This document shows, piece by piece, positions 25,280 through 34,880 of a DNA stretch of 64,000 nucleotides. The notes beneath the pieces were generated by a model. That model did no database searches and had not been told where the DNA came from. It worked only from the letters and a program-made list of their open reading frames with translations. The first letter of the stretch is position 1; each line of letters opens with the position of its first letter. The translations under genes and the position numbers were made by a program. The stretch spans positions 8,693,501 to 8,757,500 of the forward strand of contig NZ_CP059732.1 of the NCBI RefSeq assembly GCF_014117325.1. The letters run 5' to 3'. This stretch comes from Spirosoma foliorum (GTDB lineage: Bacteria; Bacteroidota; Bacteroidia; Cytophagales; Spirosomataceae).

Positions 25280-27022
25280 TCATTTCTCCACTACATCATA
25301 ATCCGTTACTAATCCATCGGATGTCAGATAGACGATTACGTAATGGGGAGCATTCGTAGAACCAAATTTATAATTCAGAATCTGATCGACTTTACCTTCA
25401 TGGCGCTCAATGCCACGCCCTTTAACATCCTCGGCGCTCAGGAACGTAATGGTGTTCAGATCGGTAGGTGCGCCCGCTCCCTGTGCGAAATCCTTCCGAA
25501 CTCCCGGTGTAACGCCCGGCACTTCGTCTACGGCTTTCCCGCCTTTAGCCATAGCCTTTAGGGCAACCTCAATTTTTTTTGTACGCTCTGCATCAGGATC
25601 GGGCGCTGATTTGGGTGCGTGAAAGAGTGGCCCAATGCGTGGTATTTTTCGTTCTCCTTTGTTGGTTTTCCAAAGCAGTTCAGTAACCTCTCCCGCTGCG
25701 TTAGGGCTGAATGTTAAGTAAATATCGCGATCGGCTGAGGCAAAGCGGGTTGGTGTTTCGGGAATAAACTCTTCGTCATCAAAGCCATCGGTTAGTGTAT
25801 ACAGCCGGTCTTTGCTGGCTGCAAATGTGATCATTTGGTTGTTGTTAAGTTCGTAGCGGCCTTCATAGGCAGTAAGGACTTTGGCATCGACAGGCACAGC
25901 GATACGTTTGGTGGCTACCCTTGACTTATAGTCCGGCCAGTGGTATTGTTTAGCAACTTCCTCCGTGATTAGGCCCATCATGCGGGAGTTGTCATTGGCG
26001 TTGATCATAATAACCAAACCCTGTCCGGTTTCGGCACCAGCCGTCATAAAGGCATCGAAGCCTTCATCCCGACCGTTATGTCCGAATCGCATTGTTGATC
26101 CTTCGCCTTCCAGAAAGACGCCCAATCCATCCTTGTCCTTCTGATCAGTAAGCATTTGCTGGGTCATGCTCTTCGATAAGACAGAACCAGGTTTACCGGC
26201 AAAAGAACTCTGAATACCGATGGCAAAACGGGCCAGATCAGATGGAGTTGTCCAGAGTCCGGCGGCTGCCATTTCGGGGTAAATATGCCAACGCCCTTTT
26301 ACCAGATTACGATCGCCATAATGGCCGGTGGCGGTTGTTTTAGCTTTATCGGCTGGAAGCGGCTGTTGGTAGGTGCTCTCGGCCATTTTCAAAGGACCTA
26401 ATACGTTTTTCTGCATGAACTGCGGAAAAGGCTGGCCCGTTACGTCGAGCATGAGTTGCTGCATAACTGTGTAGCCACCACCCGAATAGCGCCAGCGAGT
26501 TCCCGGCACAAAATCCACCCGTACAGCAGGAGTATTGGCCGGAGAAGTACCATCGAGAATCTGCACGACCGATGGAATTGGTTTACCAACTTCATAACCG
26601 GGAAACCCATGTACGGTCAGCCCGGTGGTGTGGCTCAGTAAGCCCCGTAACGTTACTTTCTTGTCCTTCGTAAATTCATTTTCCGGGACTTTCCAGGTTT
26701 TTAGTTTGGCGTTAACGTCTTCATCGAGCGATAGTTGCCCTTTTTCGGTCAGATACAACGCTCCGACAGCCGCGACCGATTTGCTAATTGATCCCGCCTG
26801 GAAAAGAGTTGATGGAGTGACAGGTGTAGTGCCATTTTTTTCGATGACGCCGTACCCTTTTGCCTTCACAATTTTACCATCCTGAATAATGGCAATAGAC
26901 AGACCAGGTACTCCTCGTTTCTGCATTTGCTTCTTAATAAACTCATCGAGGTCGTCGGCACGGCTTTCGACAATGAGCGATAACAGCGAAAGAACGGTGA
27001 TGGACTGAACAACTAGACGCAT
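25280..27022 (-). CDS. Exported serine hydrolase, beta-lactamase/esterase class C family
   Basis: 580 residues with a signal peptide (LVVQSITVLSLLSLIVESRA). Catalytic motifs of the class C beta-lactamase/DD-peptidase fold: SxxK in FQAGSISKSVAAVG, the YxN-like RYSGGGYTVMQ and the HxG motif in RFGHNGRDEGF. These proteins are usually esterases or peptidases rather than antibiotic-resistance enzymes. A C-terminal extension from about residue 375 (LTAYEGRYELNNNQMITF) is the lipocalin-like domain often found behind this fold. No resistance role can be claimed from sequence. Confidence 0.86.
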   Translation of the reverse strand: MRLVVQSITVLSLLSLIVESRADDLDEFIKKQMQKRGVPGLSIAIIQDGKIVKAKGYGVIEKNGTTPVTPSTLFQAGSISKSVAAVGALYLTEKGQLSLDEDVNAKLKTWKVPENEFTKDKKVTLRGLLSHTTGLTVHGFPGYEVGKPIPSVVQILDGTSPANTPAVRVDFVPGTRWRYSGGGYTVMQQLMLDVTGQPFPQFMQKNVLGPLKMAESTYQQPLPADKAKTTATGHYGDRNLVKGRWHIYPEMAAAGLWTTPSDLARFAIGIQSSFAGKPGSVLSKSMTQQMLTDQKDKDGLGVFLEGEGSTMRFGHNGRDEGFDAFMTAGAETGQGLVIMINANDNSRMMGLITEEVAKQYHWPDYKSRVATKRIAVPVDAKVLTAYEGRYELNNNQMITFAASKDRLYTLTDGFDDEEFIPETPTRFASADRDIYLTFSPNAAGEVTELLWKTNKGERKIPRIGPLFHAPKSAPDPDAERTKKIEVALKAMAKGGKAVDEVPGVTPGVRKDFAQGAGAPTDLNTITFLSAEDVKGRGIERHEGKVDQILNYKFGSTNAPHYVIVYLTSDGLVTDYDVVEK

Positions 27023-27192
27023 AGGAGTGACAGTGAGGGGAATAGTTACTCCAAAGATGCGTAAAAACTAACTTTCGTTGCTTGCGAGAGATTAATTCCT
27101 TTGGTAGTCATTTCTTTACATGCCGTAGGTATGACATGTTTATAGTTAATTGACTATAAACATTTGATCGCTACACGATCATCTACCCATTG

Positions 27193-29654
27193 TTACTCTT
27201 GCCGTATAGAATTCAGTGGATTTGCCTGAGCCGCCCGCACGGTTTCGTAACTGACAACTGCAACCGTTAGTACGAGAACCAGGAAAATACTGATCACAAA
27301 AATGACCGCATCAATGGATACGCGATACGTAAAATCTTCGAGCCAGCGGTACATCATGAACCAGCCTAATGGCAATGCTATCACACAGGCTACGGCCAGC
27401 AAGTTGAGAAAGGGTGTAAACAGTAAGCGCAGAATCTGCGGGAGCGAAGCCCCCATCACTTTACGAATCCCAATTTCCTTCGTTCGTCGTTCGGCCAGGT
27501 ACGATGACAGACCAAATAACCCCAGACAGGCAATCAGAATAGACAGCAGGGAAAACGATTTGAACAGCCCCGACATTCGATTTTCACCTTCATACATCCG
27601 ACCAAATTCCTCGCTCATAAACCAGTGTCCGAAGCCAACACCGGGCAGCACCTGTTTCCATTTTTCTCGACCTCCGCAACCTTTTCCTGAAACTTACCCG
27701 CTGGTAATTTTATGTACACTATTCGGTCTTCGGGGTCAGGGTGTGCGCTGATCGCCAGGGGCGAAATGGTGTGATGGATGGATCGATAAGGAAAATCGCG
27801 GACGATGCCGATTACGGTTCCTTCCTTCCTCTGATTGGGCTGCTCATAAGGCAGCTTGATTGTCAGGCGCATACCCAGCACTTTGTCAAGCGGTAGGCCC
27901 AGGGATTTTACGGCACTTTCGTTGAGTAGATACGTACTGGAATCGGCTGGATTGTCCTTTCTGAATGTTCGCCCGGCGATCAATTCAAGGTTAAACGCCT
28001 GTGGAAGATCGAAATCACCGTGCATAGCTGCCCAGGAGTAAGGCTGATTACCTAGTTGCGGAAACGTAACATCATGATCCAACGAACCAAAATAATCCTG
28101 ATTGGGTAAGTGATTCGCCATCGTGACGACTTCGATCTCAGGGTCTTCCAGAATGCGCTGCTTTAGCGAGCGGTACTTATCCATTGAAGCCATACCCGAC
28201 CAGCGAATCGACAATAATTGATCGCCACTTTGGCTTAAGGTTGAGTGTTGAATGAAATTCATCTGCTTCATCATGATGCCGGTCGAGACAATGAGCAGAA
28301 TCGTGATGGTGTATTGCAGCACAACCAGACTTTTTCGAAGCCAGTCGGAACTGCGGCTGGTGAATCGGTTATTTTTGAGGACACTGATGGGTAACAGCCC
28401 CGATAAATACAGCGCGGGATAGCTCCCGGAAAGCAGGCCAACCAGCAGTGTAGTACCTACTGTAAATCCGATGAGTTTGCCCTGCACCAAATGAGCCAGT
28501 GTAAATTGTTTGCCCGCAATGATGCTAAACAGGGGCAACAACAGGACGACTAACACCAACGCAAGCAACAACGCTGCGAAGGTAGTAATCAGGGATTCGC
28601 CCAGGAATTGGCCGACCAACTGAAGTCGGTTACTGCCCAGCACTTTACGCAAACCAATTTCTTTCGCTCGTCGAACGGCACGGGCGGTTGCCAGATTCAT
28701 GTAGTTTATGCTGGCAATGATGATGACGAGCAGGGCCGTCGAAGCAAAAATGTAGAGGTACTTTTTATCGCCAATCCGGCTGTTGTTATAGCTGGATCGG
28801 AGTTCCTGATTGAAATGCACACCGCTCAGGGGCATAATGGCTGGCTCAACCAGGCGAGTGGGGTCTTTGGGAAGATTGGCCTGGACAACCTGATTGAATA
28901 ATCGTCTGATTTTCTCAACATCTGCATTGGGCGTTGTATGCAGGTAGGTCAGGAACCAGCCAGGCCCAGCGCCCCAGTTTTCCAGCCAGTTCGTATTATT
29001 GGCCGTCATCATCGAACGTAACATGCCGGTGCTGATCAGGTAGTCGGGCTGGATGTGCGAATTGGCCGGATAATCGTCAAGCACCCCGGTTATGGTCAGC
29101 GGAATGTACTTATTGTCGGTTGCATAGATGTGGCTTATTTCCAGCGTTTTGCCAACGGGATTTTCATCGCCGAAAAACTGTCGGGCAATCGTTGCACTGA
29201 GTACAATGCCGTTGGGTTTATCGAATACGGTTTCTGGATCGCCGTGCAGCAATGGGAAATGAAACACAGACTTAAAGTCAGGATTTACCCAGAACGCATT
29301 CTCCGACAAGAGAATTTTATCCGTTTGTCGATCCCAAAACGAAGCCGGATAGCCCATTGAAGTCACTTGTGTTCCGCCTACAACTTCTGGGAAATGACTC
29401 TTAAGGGCTTTCAGCCACGCACCCGCTGCGTAAGCTGATGTCCCTTCCTGGCCATTCACCTTCCGGTGAGTTCCCAGTATATAGAGGTTATCGGAGTCAG
29501 GGTGAAAGCGATCAAAGTCCTGTTCGTCAATAATGAACAGATAGATGAGCGTAACGCTGGCCAGCCCAATGGCTAAACCCGTAATATTGAGTATGGTAAA
29601 CCCTTTCTGACGCCGAAAATTGCGCAGAGCAATGGTTAAATAATTTCTAAACAT
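27193..29654 (-). pseudogene. FtsX/MacB-type ABC transporter permease split by a frameshift
   Basis: Two overlapping frames together give an ordinary Bacteroidota permease of about 820 residues. The first (starting at ATG 29654, MFRNYLTIALRNFRRQKGF) carries the N-terminal helix, the periplasmic MacB domain and the first FtsX helix set. The second (to 27193) carries the C-terminal FtsX domain (LFGLSSYLAERRTKEIGIRKVMGAS..NPLNSIRQE). The break is at about 27658-27662 within GAGAAAAATGG: one more A would restore EKKWKQVLPGVGFGHW. The in-frame extension above 29654 encodes only a low-complexity repeat and is not coding. It may be a pseudogene, a sequencing error, or read by -1 slippage. Confidence 0.75.
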
Positions 29655-29664
29655 GGTAGGAGGA

Positions 29665-29713
29665 GGGAATGAATAATGGATAATGGATAATGGGAAATGA
29701 ATAATGGATAATG
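29665..29713. repeat. GAATAATGGATAATGG short tandem repeat
   Basis: Overlapping copies of GAATAATGGATAATGG-like words sit just upstream of the permease start, with complementary words (CCATTATTCATT) near 29760-29785. Confidence 0.6.
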
Positions 29714-29784
29714 GGGGTGGAGGTACGCTTCGTAAGCTGGACATCTACATTATCGATTGTCCATTATTCATTTCACACTATCCA

Positions 29785-30804
29785 TTATTTAAAAATCCCG
29801 GCTTTCAGGTCGTAGCCCGCTGATTGGGGGAGCGGGTTAAGGTAGTCGGTAGGTAACCCATTAGTTTTTACCTCACTCAATAGAATCGTCCCCGTTTTTT
29901 TGACGCCCTGTTCGATCTGGTTCGTTGAACTGGCCTCCACTGCCCCTTTGGAACCGAAAAATCCCATGTAGTGGGCGTTCCCCGCAATAACAGAGTTGCT
30001 AAACCTATAGCTAGGCGTCGTATTCTCAGCCCGAAGCCAGAAGTATTCACAATTGGTAACGATGTTGTTGCGGAACACAAACTCGGAATCGTACGGGCCA
30101 AACCATACCGCAGCTTCATAAGAGCCGGAAATAATTGAATTGGTTAGCGAGAAGTTTTTGATCGATTTGAAGAGCAGGAGCGCATTCTTACAGCCGTAAA
30201 AAATGGTGTGATCAACGTGGGTTCCACCACCGTGCGCCCAGATAGCTCCCTGAATAGGCGCAGAATTCTTTTCGCCAATGAAATAACACTGACTTACCTC
30301 GAGCCCCTGTAAGGTTTCTTCTTCTCGGGTGATCGGATAATAATAGCGTACAGTAGGATTCGCATTCCCCAAAAACTTGAGCCCCCTAAAACTTACGTTA
30401 TTTTTGGCGACCAGAAAGCCAATCGCGTGGGCAAACTGTTTGGTGGAATTATCGGCCGACACCGATTGGATAACGGGCATCTTGGTTGGTTGCCAATCAG
30501 GATCGTTGGGCATGGTAACGGCCTCCAGATTGTAACGGGCGGTATCGCCCGATGCATTCCGGGTTTTAATTTCCAGTACCTGCCGTAGTGTGTATAAGCC
30601 GGGGTGGAGTTTAATCGTTACAGGTTCATTCCCGCTAAAGTCGCGAGCCAGGGTTACGGCTTTATCTAAACTGGCTAACGGGTCAGAAAGTGTACCTTTG
30701 GCAGCATCGTTGCCACGGGTAACATCGACATACAACGTTTGGGCGCTTAGCGGGAAGAGGAAACTTACCCATAAACTAATGACTAAAAAGAGTAACTTGC
30801 TCAT
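29785..30804 (-). CDS. Exported right-handed beta-helix protein
   Basis: About 339 residues. ATG 30804 starts a good signal peptide (KLLFLVISLWVSFLFPLSAQ); the frame upstream of it is not convincing. The mature protein opens with LYVDVTRGNDAAKGTLSDPLASLDKAVTLAR and HPGLYTLRQVLEI, the usual start of pectate-lyase-like or DUF1565 beta-helix proteins, and continues with coils such as NSIISGSYEAAVWFGPYDSEFVFRNNIVTNC. It may bind or cleave a polysaccharide; catalytic residues cannot be assigned. It is divergent from the HTH-membrane gene. Confidence 0.78.
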   Translation of the reverse strand: MSKLLFLVISLWVSFLFPLSAQTLYVDVTRGNDAAKGTLSDPLASLDKAVTLARDFSGNEPVTIKLHPGLYTLRQVLEIKTRNASGDTARYNLEAVTMPNDPDWQPTKMPVIQSVSADNSTKQFAHAIGFLVAKNNVSFRGLKFLGNANPTVRYYYPITREEETLQGLEVSQCYFIGEKNSAPIQGAIWAHGGGTHVDHTIFYGCKNALLLFKSIKNFSLTNSIISGSYEAAVWFGPYDSEFVFRNNIVTNCEYFWLRAENTTPSYRFSNSVIAGNAHYMGFFGSKGAVEASSTNQIEQGVKKTGTILLSEVKTNGLPTDYLNPLPQSAGYDLKAGIFK

Positions 30805-30936
30805 GTTGTTTACCTGAATTAATGGATTGAAAAAAGTAAGGATGCGATAGGCATCCGCAAACCTACTTTCCCCGTTTACCACGTTGCAATTCATTTGTCA
30901 GTCAAGTTTTGTCAAGTTTTATCATGTTGATTTACA

Positions 30937-32208
30937 ATGATTTCTGATTCGACGGATTTGCTCCGATGCAAACAGCTTATTGAACAAAAACTCGACTGGG
31001 GAGCGGGCGAAACCTGGACAAGTGTCGATTTTGAGAACCTCCAGCAACGGATTCTGGACGAAACGGGCGTTTCGCTAAGTGCGAGTACCTTGCGCCGGAT
31101 ATGGGGGCGGGTCGATTACCAGCATTTGCCCAGCAATACAACCTTGAATACGCTGGCCCAATTTGCGGGCTATTCCGATTGGCGCACTTTCATCAGGGCA
31201 CAGCTTCCGCAGGAGTTGCCACCTACGCCTGTAGAACCTTTACCGATGAAGTCAGGAACTAAACCGGCGATCAATTGGGTGAAGCTGAGCTGGATGGTGG
31301 GTCTTGTTGTGGCGGTTGTTTTGATTGGTCTCGTTGCGTTTGATCAAAAGCAGCCTCAGTTAAATGCGGAACAGTACCACTTTAGCAGTAAACCGCTGAC
31401 GCGCAGCATTCCCAACTCGATTATTTTTACCTACGATGCGTCGGCGTCACCCACCGATTCGGTCTATATCCAACAATCGTGGAACCCGCGTTTACGAACG
31501 TTGGTAGATAAAAATGGGCAAACGCACACTTCTATTTACTATGAACCAGGGTATTATCGGGCAAAATTGATTGTTGGGAAGCAAATCGTTCAGGAGCATC
31601 CTCTGCTGATTCCGACCGATGGATGGCTTGGAACCATTGCCACTAATCCAGTGCCCGTTTACCTGAAATCGTCTGACTATATCAGGCCGGATCGACTCCA
31701 ACTTCCCATTGCCGGCGTTCAACAGAAGAATGTGCCTTTACAGCCTGATGTTCCGATGGTTAAGTATTTCAATGTTGGGAATTTCAAGTCTGTTCCGATA
31801 ACCAATTTCTCGTTTAGTAGTGACGTACGGAATGACTATGGTGAAGGAGCCGCTACCTGCCAATTAACCTGGGTCGAACTAATCACCGACGATATGCCGA
31901 TTACGATACCGCTTTCTACAAAAGGTTGTGTATCGGAGCTTACGCTATTGGATGGTACGCATATGATTTCCGGTAAAAAGACGGATTTATCCCGTTTGGG
32001 GGTCGACTTTGCCAACTGGGTAAACGTGTCCTGTAAAAGCGATGGACACAAGCTCTATTACCACGTGAACGGTGAATTGGCGTACGAAACGGCTTTGCCT
32101 CAAAAGAAGGTGTCTATTGTTGGAATAGCCTACGGATTTAAAGGAACAGGCGCCGTGAAGAACATTAATTTACAGGCAGGTGGAAAAAAGGTGTTTCAGG
32201 CTTTTTGA
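30937..32208 (+). CDS. Predicted one-helix membrane protein with N-terminal DNA-binding-like domain
   Basis: 423 residues in three parts. Residues 1-90 (KLDWGAGETWTSVDFENLQQRILDETGVSLSASTLRRIWG.., TLNTLAQFAGYSDWRTF) look like a helix-turn-helix module. A single membrane helix follows at about 117-135 (WMVGLVVAVVLIGLVAF). The remaining 290 residues are outside the cytoplasm and beta-rich. This layout suggests a transmembrane regulator that senses something in the periplasm, similar in principle to ToxR-type proteins. The ligand and targets are unknown; the divergent beta-helix gene is the closest candidate target. Confidence 0.7.
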   Translation: MISDSTDLLRCKQLIEQKLDWGAGETWTSVDFENLQQRILDETGVSLSASTLRRIWGRVDYQHLPSNTTLNTLAQFAGYSDWRTFIRAQLPQELPPTPVEPLPMKSGTKPAINWVKLSWMVGLVVAVVLIGLVAFDQKQPQLNAEQYHFSSKPLTRSIPNSIIFTYDASASPTDSVYIQQSWNPRLRTLVDKNGQTHTSIYYEPGYYRAKLIVGKQIVQEHPLLIPTDGWLGTIATNPVPVYLKSSDYIRPDRLQLPIAGVQQKNVPLQPDVPMVKYFNVGNFKSVPITNFSFSSDVRNDYGEGAATCQLTWVELITDDMPITIPLSTKGCVSELTLLDGTHMISGKKTDLSRLGVDFANWVNVSCKSDGHKLYYHVNGELAYETALPQKKVSIVGIAYGFKGTGAVKNINLQAGGKKVFQAF

Positions 32209-32211
32209 TTA

Positions 32212-32298
32212 TTTTTTGTCATTCCGACCTTAGGAGGAATCTCAAGCTTGACCTATGGGGACTTTGAGATTCCTCCTAAGGTCGGAATGACAAAAAAT
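32212..32298. repeat. Long palindrome, GTCATTCCGACC family (copy 6)
   Basis: Same family with GACCTTAGGAGG in one arm and the complementary change in the other. It starts 4 bases after a stop codon. Confidence 0.85.
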
Positions 32299-32410
32299 AG
32301 CGTAGACGTTTCTATAAAAGGGAAAGTTTAAAATAGGGGAAACCAAAGAAATAAGACTCAACTGTCTTTGGATTATATTCCTTAACTCCTGACTCTTGCG
32401 GTCTTCCCAA

Positions 32411-33757
32411 ATGAATACATCGCGCCGACAATTTCTCCAAAACTCTACCCAATTAGCGGCCAGCGCCGGGTTGGCTACATTGGTTCCAGACGAATCGATT
32501 GCATCTACTCCGTCGCGTTTGTTCTCCGCTGCCGATACCGTATCGGTTGGCCTGATTGGCTGCAACAACATGGGCTGGTCTGACCTTAGCTCAATGCTTA
32601 AACACCCAAACGTACGTTGTATCGCGCTGTGCGATGTTGACCAGAATGTGCTCAATAAACGTGCATCTGATCTGGCAAAGTTGCCATCGGTACAAGCGTC
32701 AGGTCAGAAAGCGACGCTCTATTCTGATTTTCGGAAGTTGCTGGAGAATAAAGACATTGACGCAGTCATTGTTGGGACGCCCGACCACTGGCATTGTTTA
32801 CCTACGGTCTACGCCTGTCAGGCAGGGAAAGATGTGTACGTCGAAAAACCGCTGGCTAACAGCATCCAGGAATGTGATTTGATGGTGGCAGCCGCTCGTA
32901 AATACAAACGGGTTACGCAGGTTGGGCAATGGCAACGGAGTGGTCCGCACTGGAAAAATGCCATCGATTATGTTCGTTCAGGAAAGATTGGGACGATTCG
33001 GACGGTGAAAACCTGGGCGTACATGTCCTATGGCAAAACGTTTCCGGTGGTAGCTAATGAACCCGTTCCGGCAGGAGTCGACTATGCCATGTGGCTCGGA
33101 CCAGCTCCGAAACGCCCCTTCAACCGTAATCGCTTCCACGGTACATTTCGCTACTTCTGGGATTATGCGGGTGGCCTAATGACCGACTGGGGTGCTCACA
33201 TGGTCGATATTGGCTTATGGGGAATGCAGGTTAGTACACCCAAATCAGTAGTGTCTGTAGGCGGCCGATTTGCTTTTCCGGATCAGGATGGCGAAACGCC
33301 TGATACTATGCAGGTGCTTTACGATTATGGTAATTTCACGCTATCATGGGATCAGTCGATTGGCATCGGGCGCGGCCCTTACGACCGTGACCATGGCGTG
33401 GCCTTTATTGGTAACCTGGGAACTGTAGTGATCGATCGGGGTAAGTGGGAGGTACTGCCCGAAATTAACGGTGGTCAATACCTGACTCCTGCCATGCCTG
33501 CGCAATATGGCGACGGTAAAGATCTTGACCGACATACACTCAATTTTGTGGAATGTGTCCGAAGCCGCCAGACAACAAACTGTCCGGTGGAAGTGGGGCG
33601 CAACGTAGCCGTGAATGCGCAACTGGGCAATATGGCTCACCGTCTGGGGCAAAAACTGTTTTGGGACGATGCAAAAAGTGCGATTATCAACGATGCTAAA
33701 GCAAACGACTTGGTAAAAGCCCATTATAACAGTCCGTGGCAATTGCCAACGGTTTGA
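32411..33757 (+). CDS. Gfo/Idh/MocA-family oxidoreductase with twin-arginine leader (second copy)
   Basis: About 448 residues. MNTSRRQFLQNSTQLAASAG is a twin-arginine leader; ATG 32411 is preferred over a TTG 15 bases upstream. Rossmann motif VGLIGCNNMGW, then DAVIVGTPDHWHCLPTVYACQAGKDVYVEKPLA with the EKP signature, and RYFWDYAGGLMTDWGAHMVDI in the C-terminal domain. It is clearly different in sequence from the enzyme at 4684-6138. It acts on an unknown sugar or polyol outside the cytoplasm. A cloverleaf-like palindrome separates it from the Nif3-like gene. Confidence 0.88.
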   Translation: MNTSRRQFLQNSTQLAASAGLATLVPDESIASTPSRLFSAADTVSVGLIGCNNMGWSDLSSMLKHPNVRCIALCDVDQNVLNKRASDLAKLPSVQASGQKATLYSDFRKLLENKDIDAVIVGTPDHWHCLPTVYACQAGKDVYVEKPLANSIQECDLMVAAARKYKRVTQVGQWQRSGPHWKNAIDYVRSGKIGTIRTVKTWAYMSYGKTFPVVANEPVPAGVDYAMWLGPAPKRPFNRNRFHGTFRYFWDYAGGLMTDWGAHMVDIGLWGMQVSTPKSVVSVGGRFAFPDQDGETPDTMQVLYDYGNFTLSWDQSIGIGRGPYDRDHGVAFIGNLGTVVIDRGKWEVLPEINGGQYLTPAMPAQYGDGKDLDRHTLNFVECVRSRQTTNCPVEVGRNVAVNAQLGNMAHRLGQKLFWDDAKSAIINDAKANDLVKAHYNSPWQLPTV

Positions 33758-33760
33758 TTT

Positions 33761-33885
33761 TTCTGGCGCTGGTACTCACCCGTGCCTGTTCATGCCGCCA
33801 GTATTCACTGGCGCTTAAATGGCCAATCAATGCGTCAGCGAATGCTGACTTTATGAATAGGCACGGGTAAATACCCGCGCCAGAA
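33761..33885. repeat. Compound palindrome able to form a cloverleaf
   Basis: Outer arms at 33761-33793 and 33853-33885 (33 bases, four differences) enclose two small hairpins: GCCAG..CTGGC near 33797-33812 and GTCAGC..GCTGAC near 33834-33850. It starts 4 bases after the oxidoreductase stop. Confidence 0.75.
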
Positions 33886-33897
33886 TTAACTAGATTT

Positions 33898-34806
33898 ATG
33901 CAAAACACTTCCGGAAGACGAAAATTTGTAGTGGACCTAACCAAAGCGGTGGGGACATCAATGCTTATGAGCACCCCCGGCCTGATTCAGGCTGAGCAAC
34001 TTTGGGCTAGTCAGGAGTCGATTACCGTTGGGCAGGTGATGGACCTGATCCTTAAAACGATTCCGAATGCGCCGTTTCCAAAGACGGTTGATACCCTGAA
34101 GTCGGGAAATGCCTCTCAAAAAGTGACGGGTATCGTATCGACGATGTTTGCGACCATTGAGGTAATCGAAAAAACCATTGCCGCCGGAGCTAATTTCATC
34201 ATTGCTCACGAACCGACGTTTTACAACCATTTGGATGAAACGGACTGGCTACAAAACGATCCGGTCTTTCGACACAAACAGGAGCTGCTAACCAAAAATG
34301 GAATTGCGCTTTGGCGCTTTCATGATTACTGGCACTCACATCGGCCGGATGGTATTCAGACTGGTATGTTGGAGACTTTGGGCTGGGCGAAATACGCTGA
34401 TGCGCAGGATGCCCACATCGTAACATTAGCGGCTACACCACTGAGTCAGCTCATTACGCATGTTAAGGGGAAACTAGGTATCAAACAGGTTCGGGTAGTT
34501 GGTGATACATCGCAGTCTTGCAAACGCATCTTGCTGATGCCCGGTGCTGCGGGCGGACGAAGTCAGATAACGGCTATTGAAAAGGTAAAGCCGGATGTGA
34601 TATTTTGCGGGGAATCCAGTGAATGGGAAACGCCCGAGTATGTTCGGGATGCGCGTCGGCAGGGGCAGAAACTGTCGCTGGTGATCATGGGGCACATCAT
34701 GAGCGAAGCCGCCGGTATGGAATGGCTGGTGCCCTGGTTGAAACCGAAATTGCCGGGCATGAAAATCAGCTACATTCCATCAGGTAATGCCTTTACATAC
34801 GAGTGA
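33898..34806 (+). CDS. Nif3-like dinuclear metal-centre protein with leader
   Basis: 302 residues. SGRRKFVVDLTKAVGTSML looks like a twin-arginine leader, which is unusual because most Nif3 proteins are cytosolic. The core matches the Nif3/YbgI family: AGANFIIAHEPTFYNH with the metal-binding His, LWRFHDYWHSHRPDG, and the C-terminal HIMSEAAGMEWL. Nif3 proteins bind two metal ions in a hexameric ring and may act as hydrolases; the reaction is unknown. It lies downstream of the exported Gfo/Idh/MocA gene and may share its job. Confidence 0.8.
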   Translation: MQNTSGRRKFVVDLTKAVGTSMLMSTPGLIQAEQLWASQESITVGQVMDLILKTIPNAPFPKTVDTLKSGNASQKVTGIVSTMFATIEVIEKTIAAGANFIIAHEPTFYNHLDETDWLQNDPVFRHKQELLTKNGIALWRFHDYWHSHRPDGIQTGMLETLGWAKYADAQDAHIVTLAATPLSQLITHVKGKLGIKQVRVVGDTSQSCKRILLMPGAAGGRSQITAIEKVKPDVIFCGESSEWETPEYVRDARRQGQKLSLVIMGHIMSEAAGMEWLVPWLKPKLPGMKISYIPSGNAFTYE

Positions 34807-34817
34807 GATTTCTTTTC

Positions 34818-34868
34818 GACAGGATTCACAGGATTTTTAGCTTAGCTAGTAATCTTGTGAATCCTGTC
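34818..34868. terminator. Bidirectional terminator-like hairpin
   Basis: GACAGGATTCACAGGATT pairs with AATCTTGTGAATCCTGTC (one mismatch) between the convergent Nif3-like gene and the yifB/comM remnant, with T- and A-rich flanks. Confidence 0.6.
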
Positions 34869-34880
34869 AGAAAAATAGTG

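Noticed and set aside
25280..27022. Antibiotic-resistance beta-lactamase
   Set aside because: The SxxK/YxG/HxG pattern with a C-terminal lipocalin-like domain fits esterase/peptidase relatives; nothing points to resistance.
29655..29744. N-terminal extension of the permease upstream of MFRNYL
   Set aside because: The extra 30 residues (Pro/Ile/His-rich) come from the ATAATGGATAATGG tandem repeat, and related permeases begin at MFRNYL or similar.
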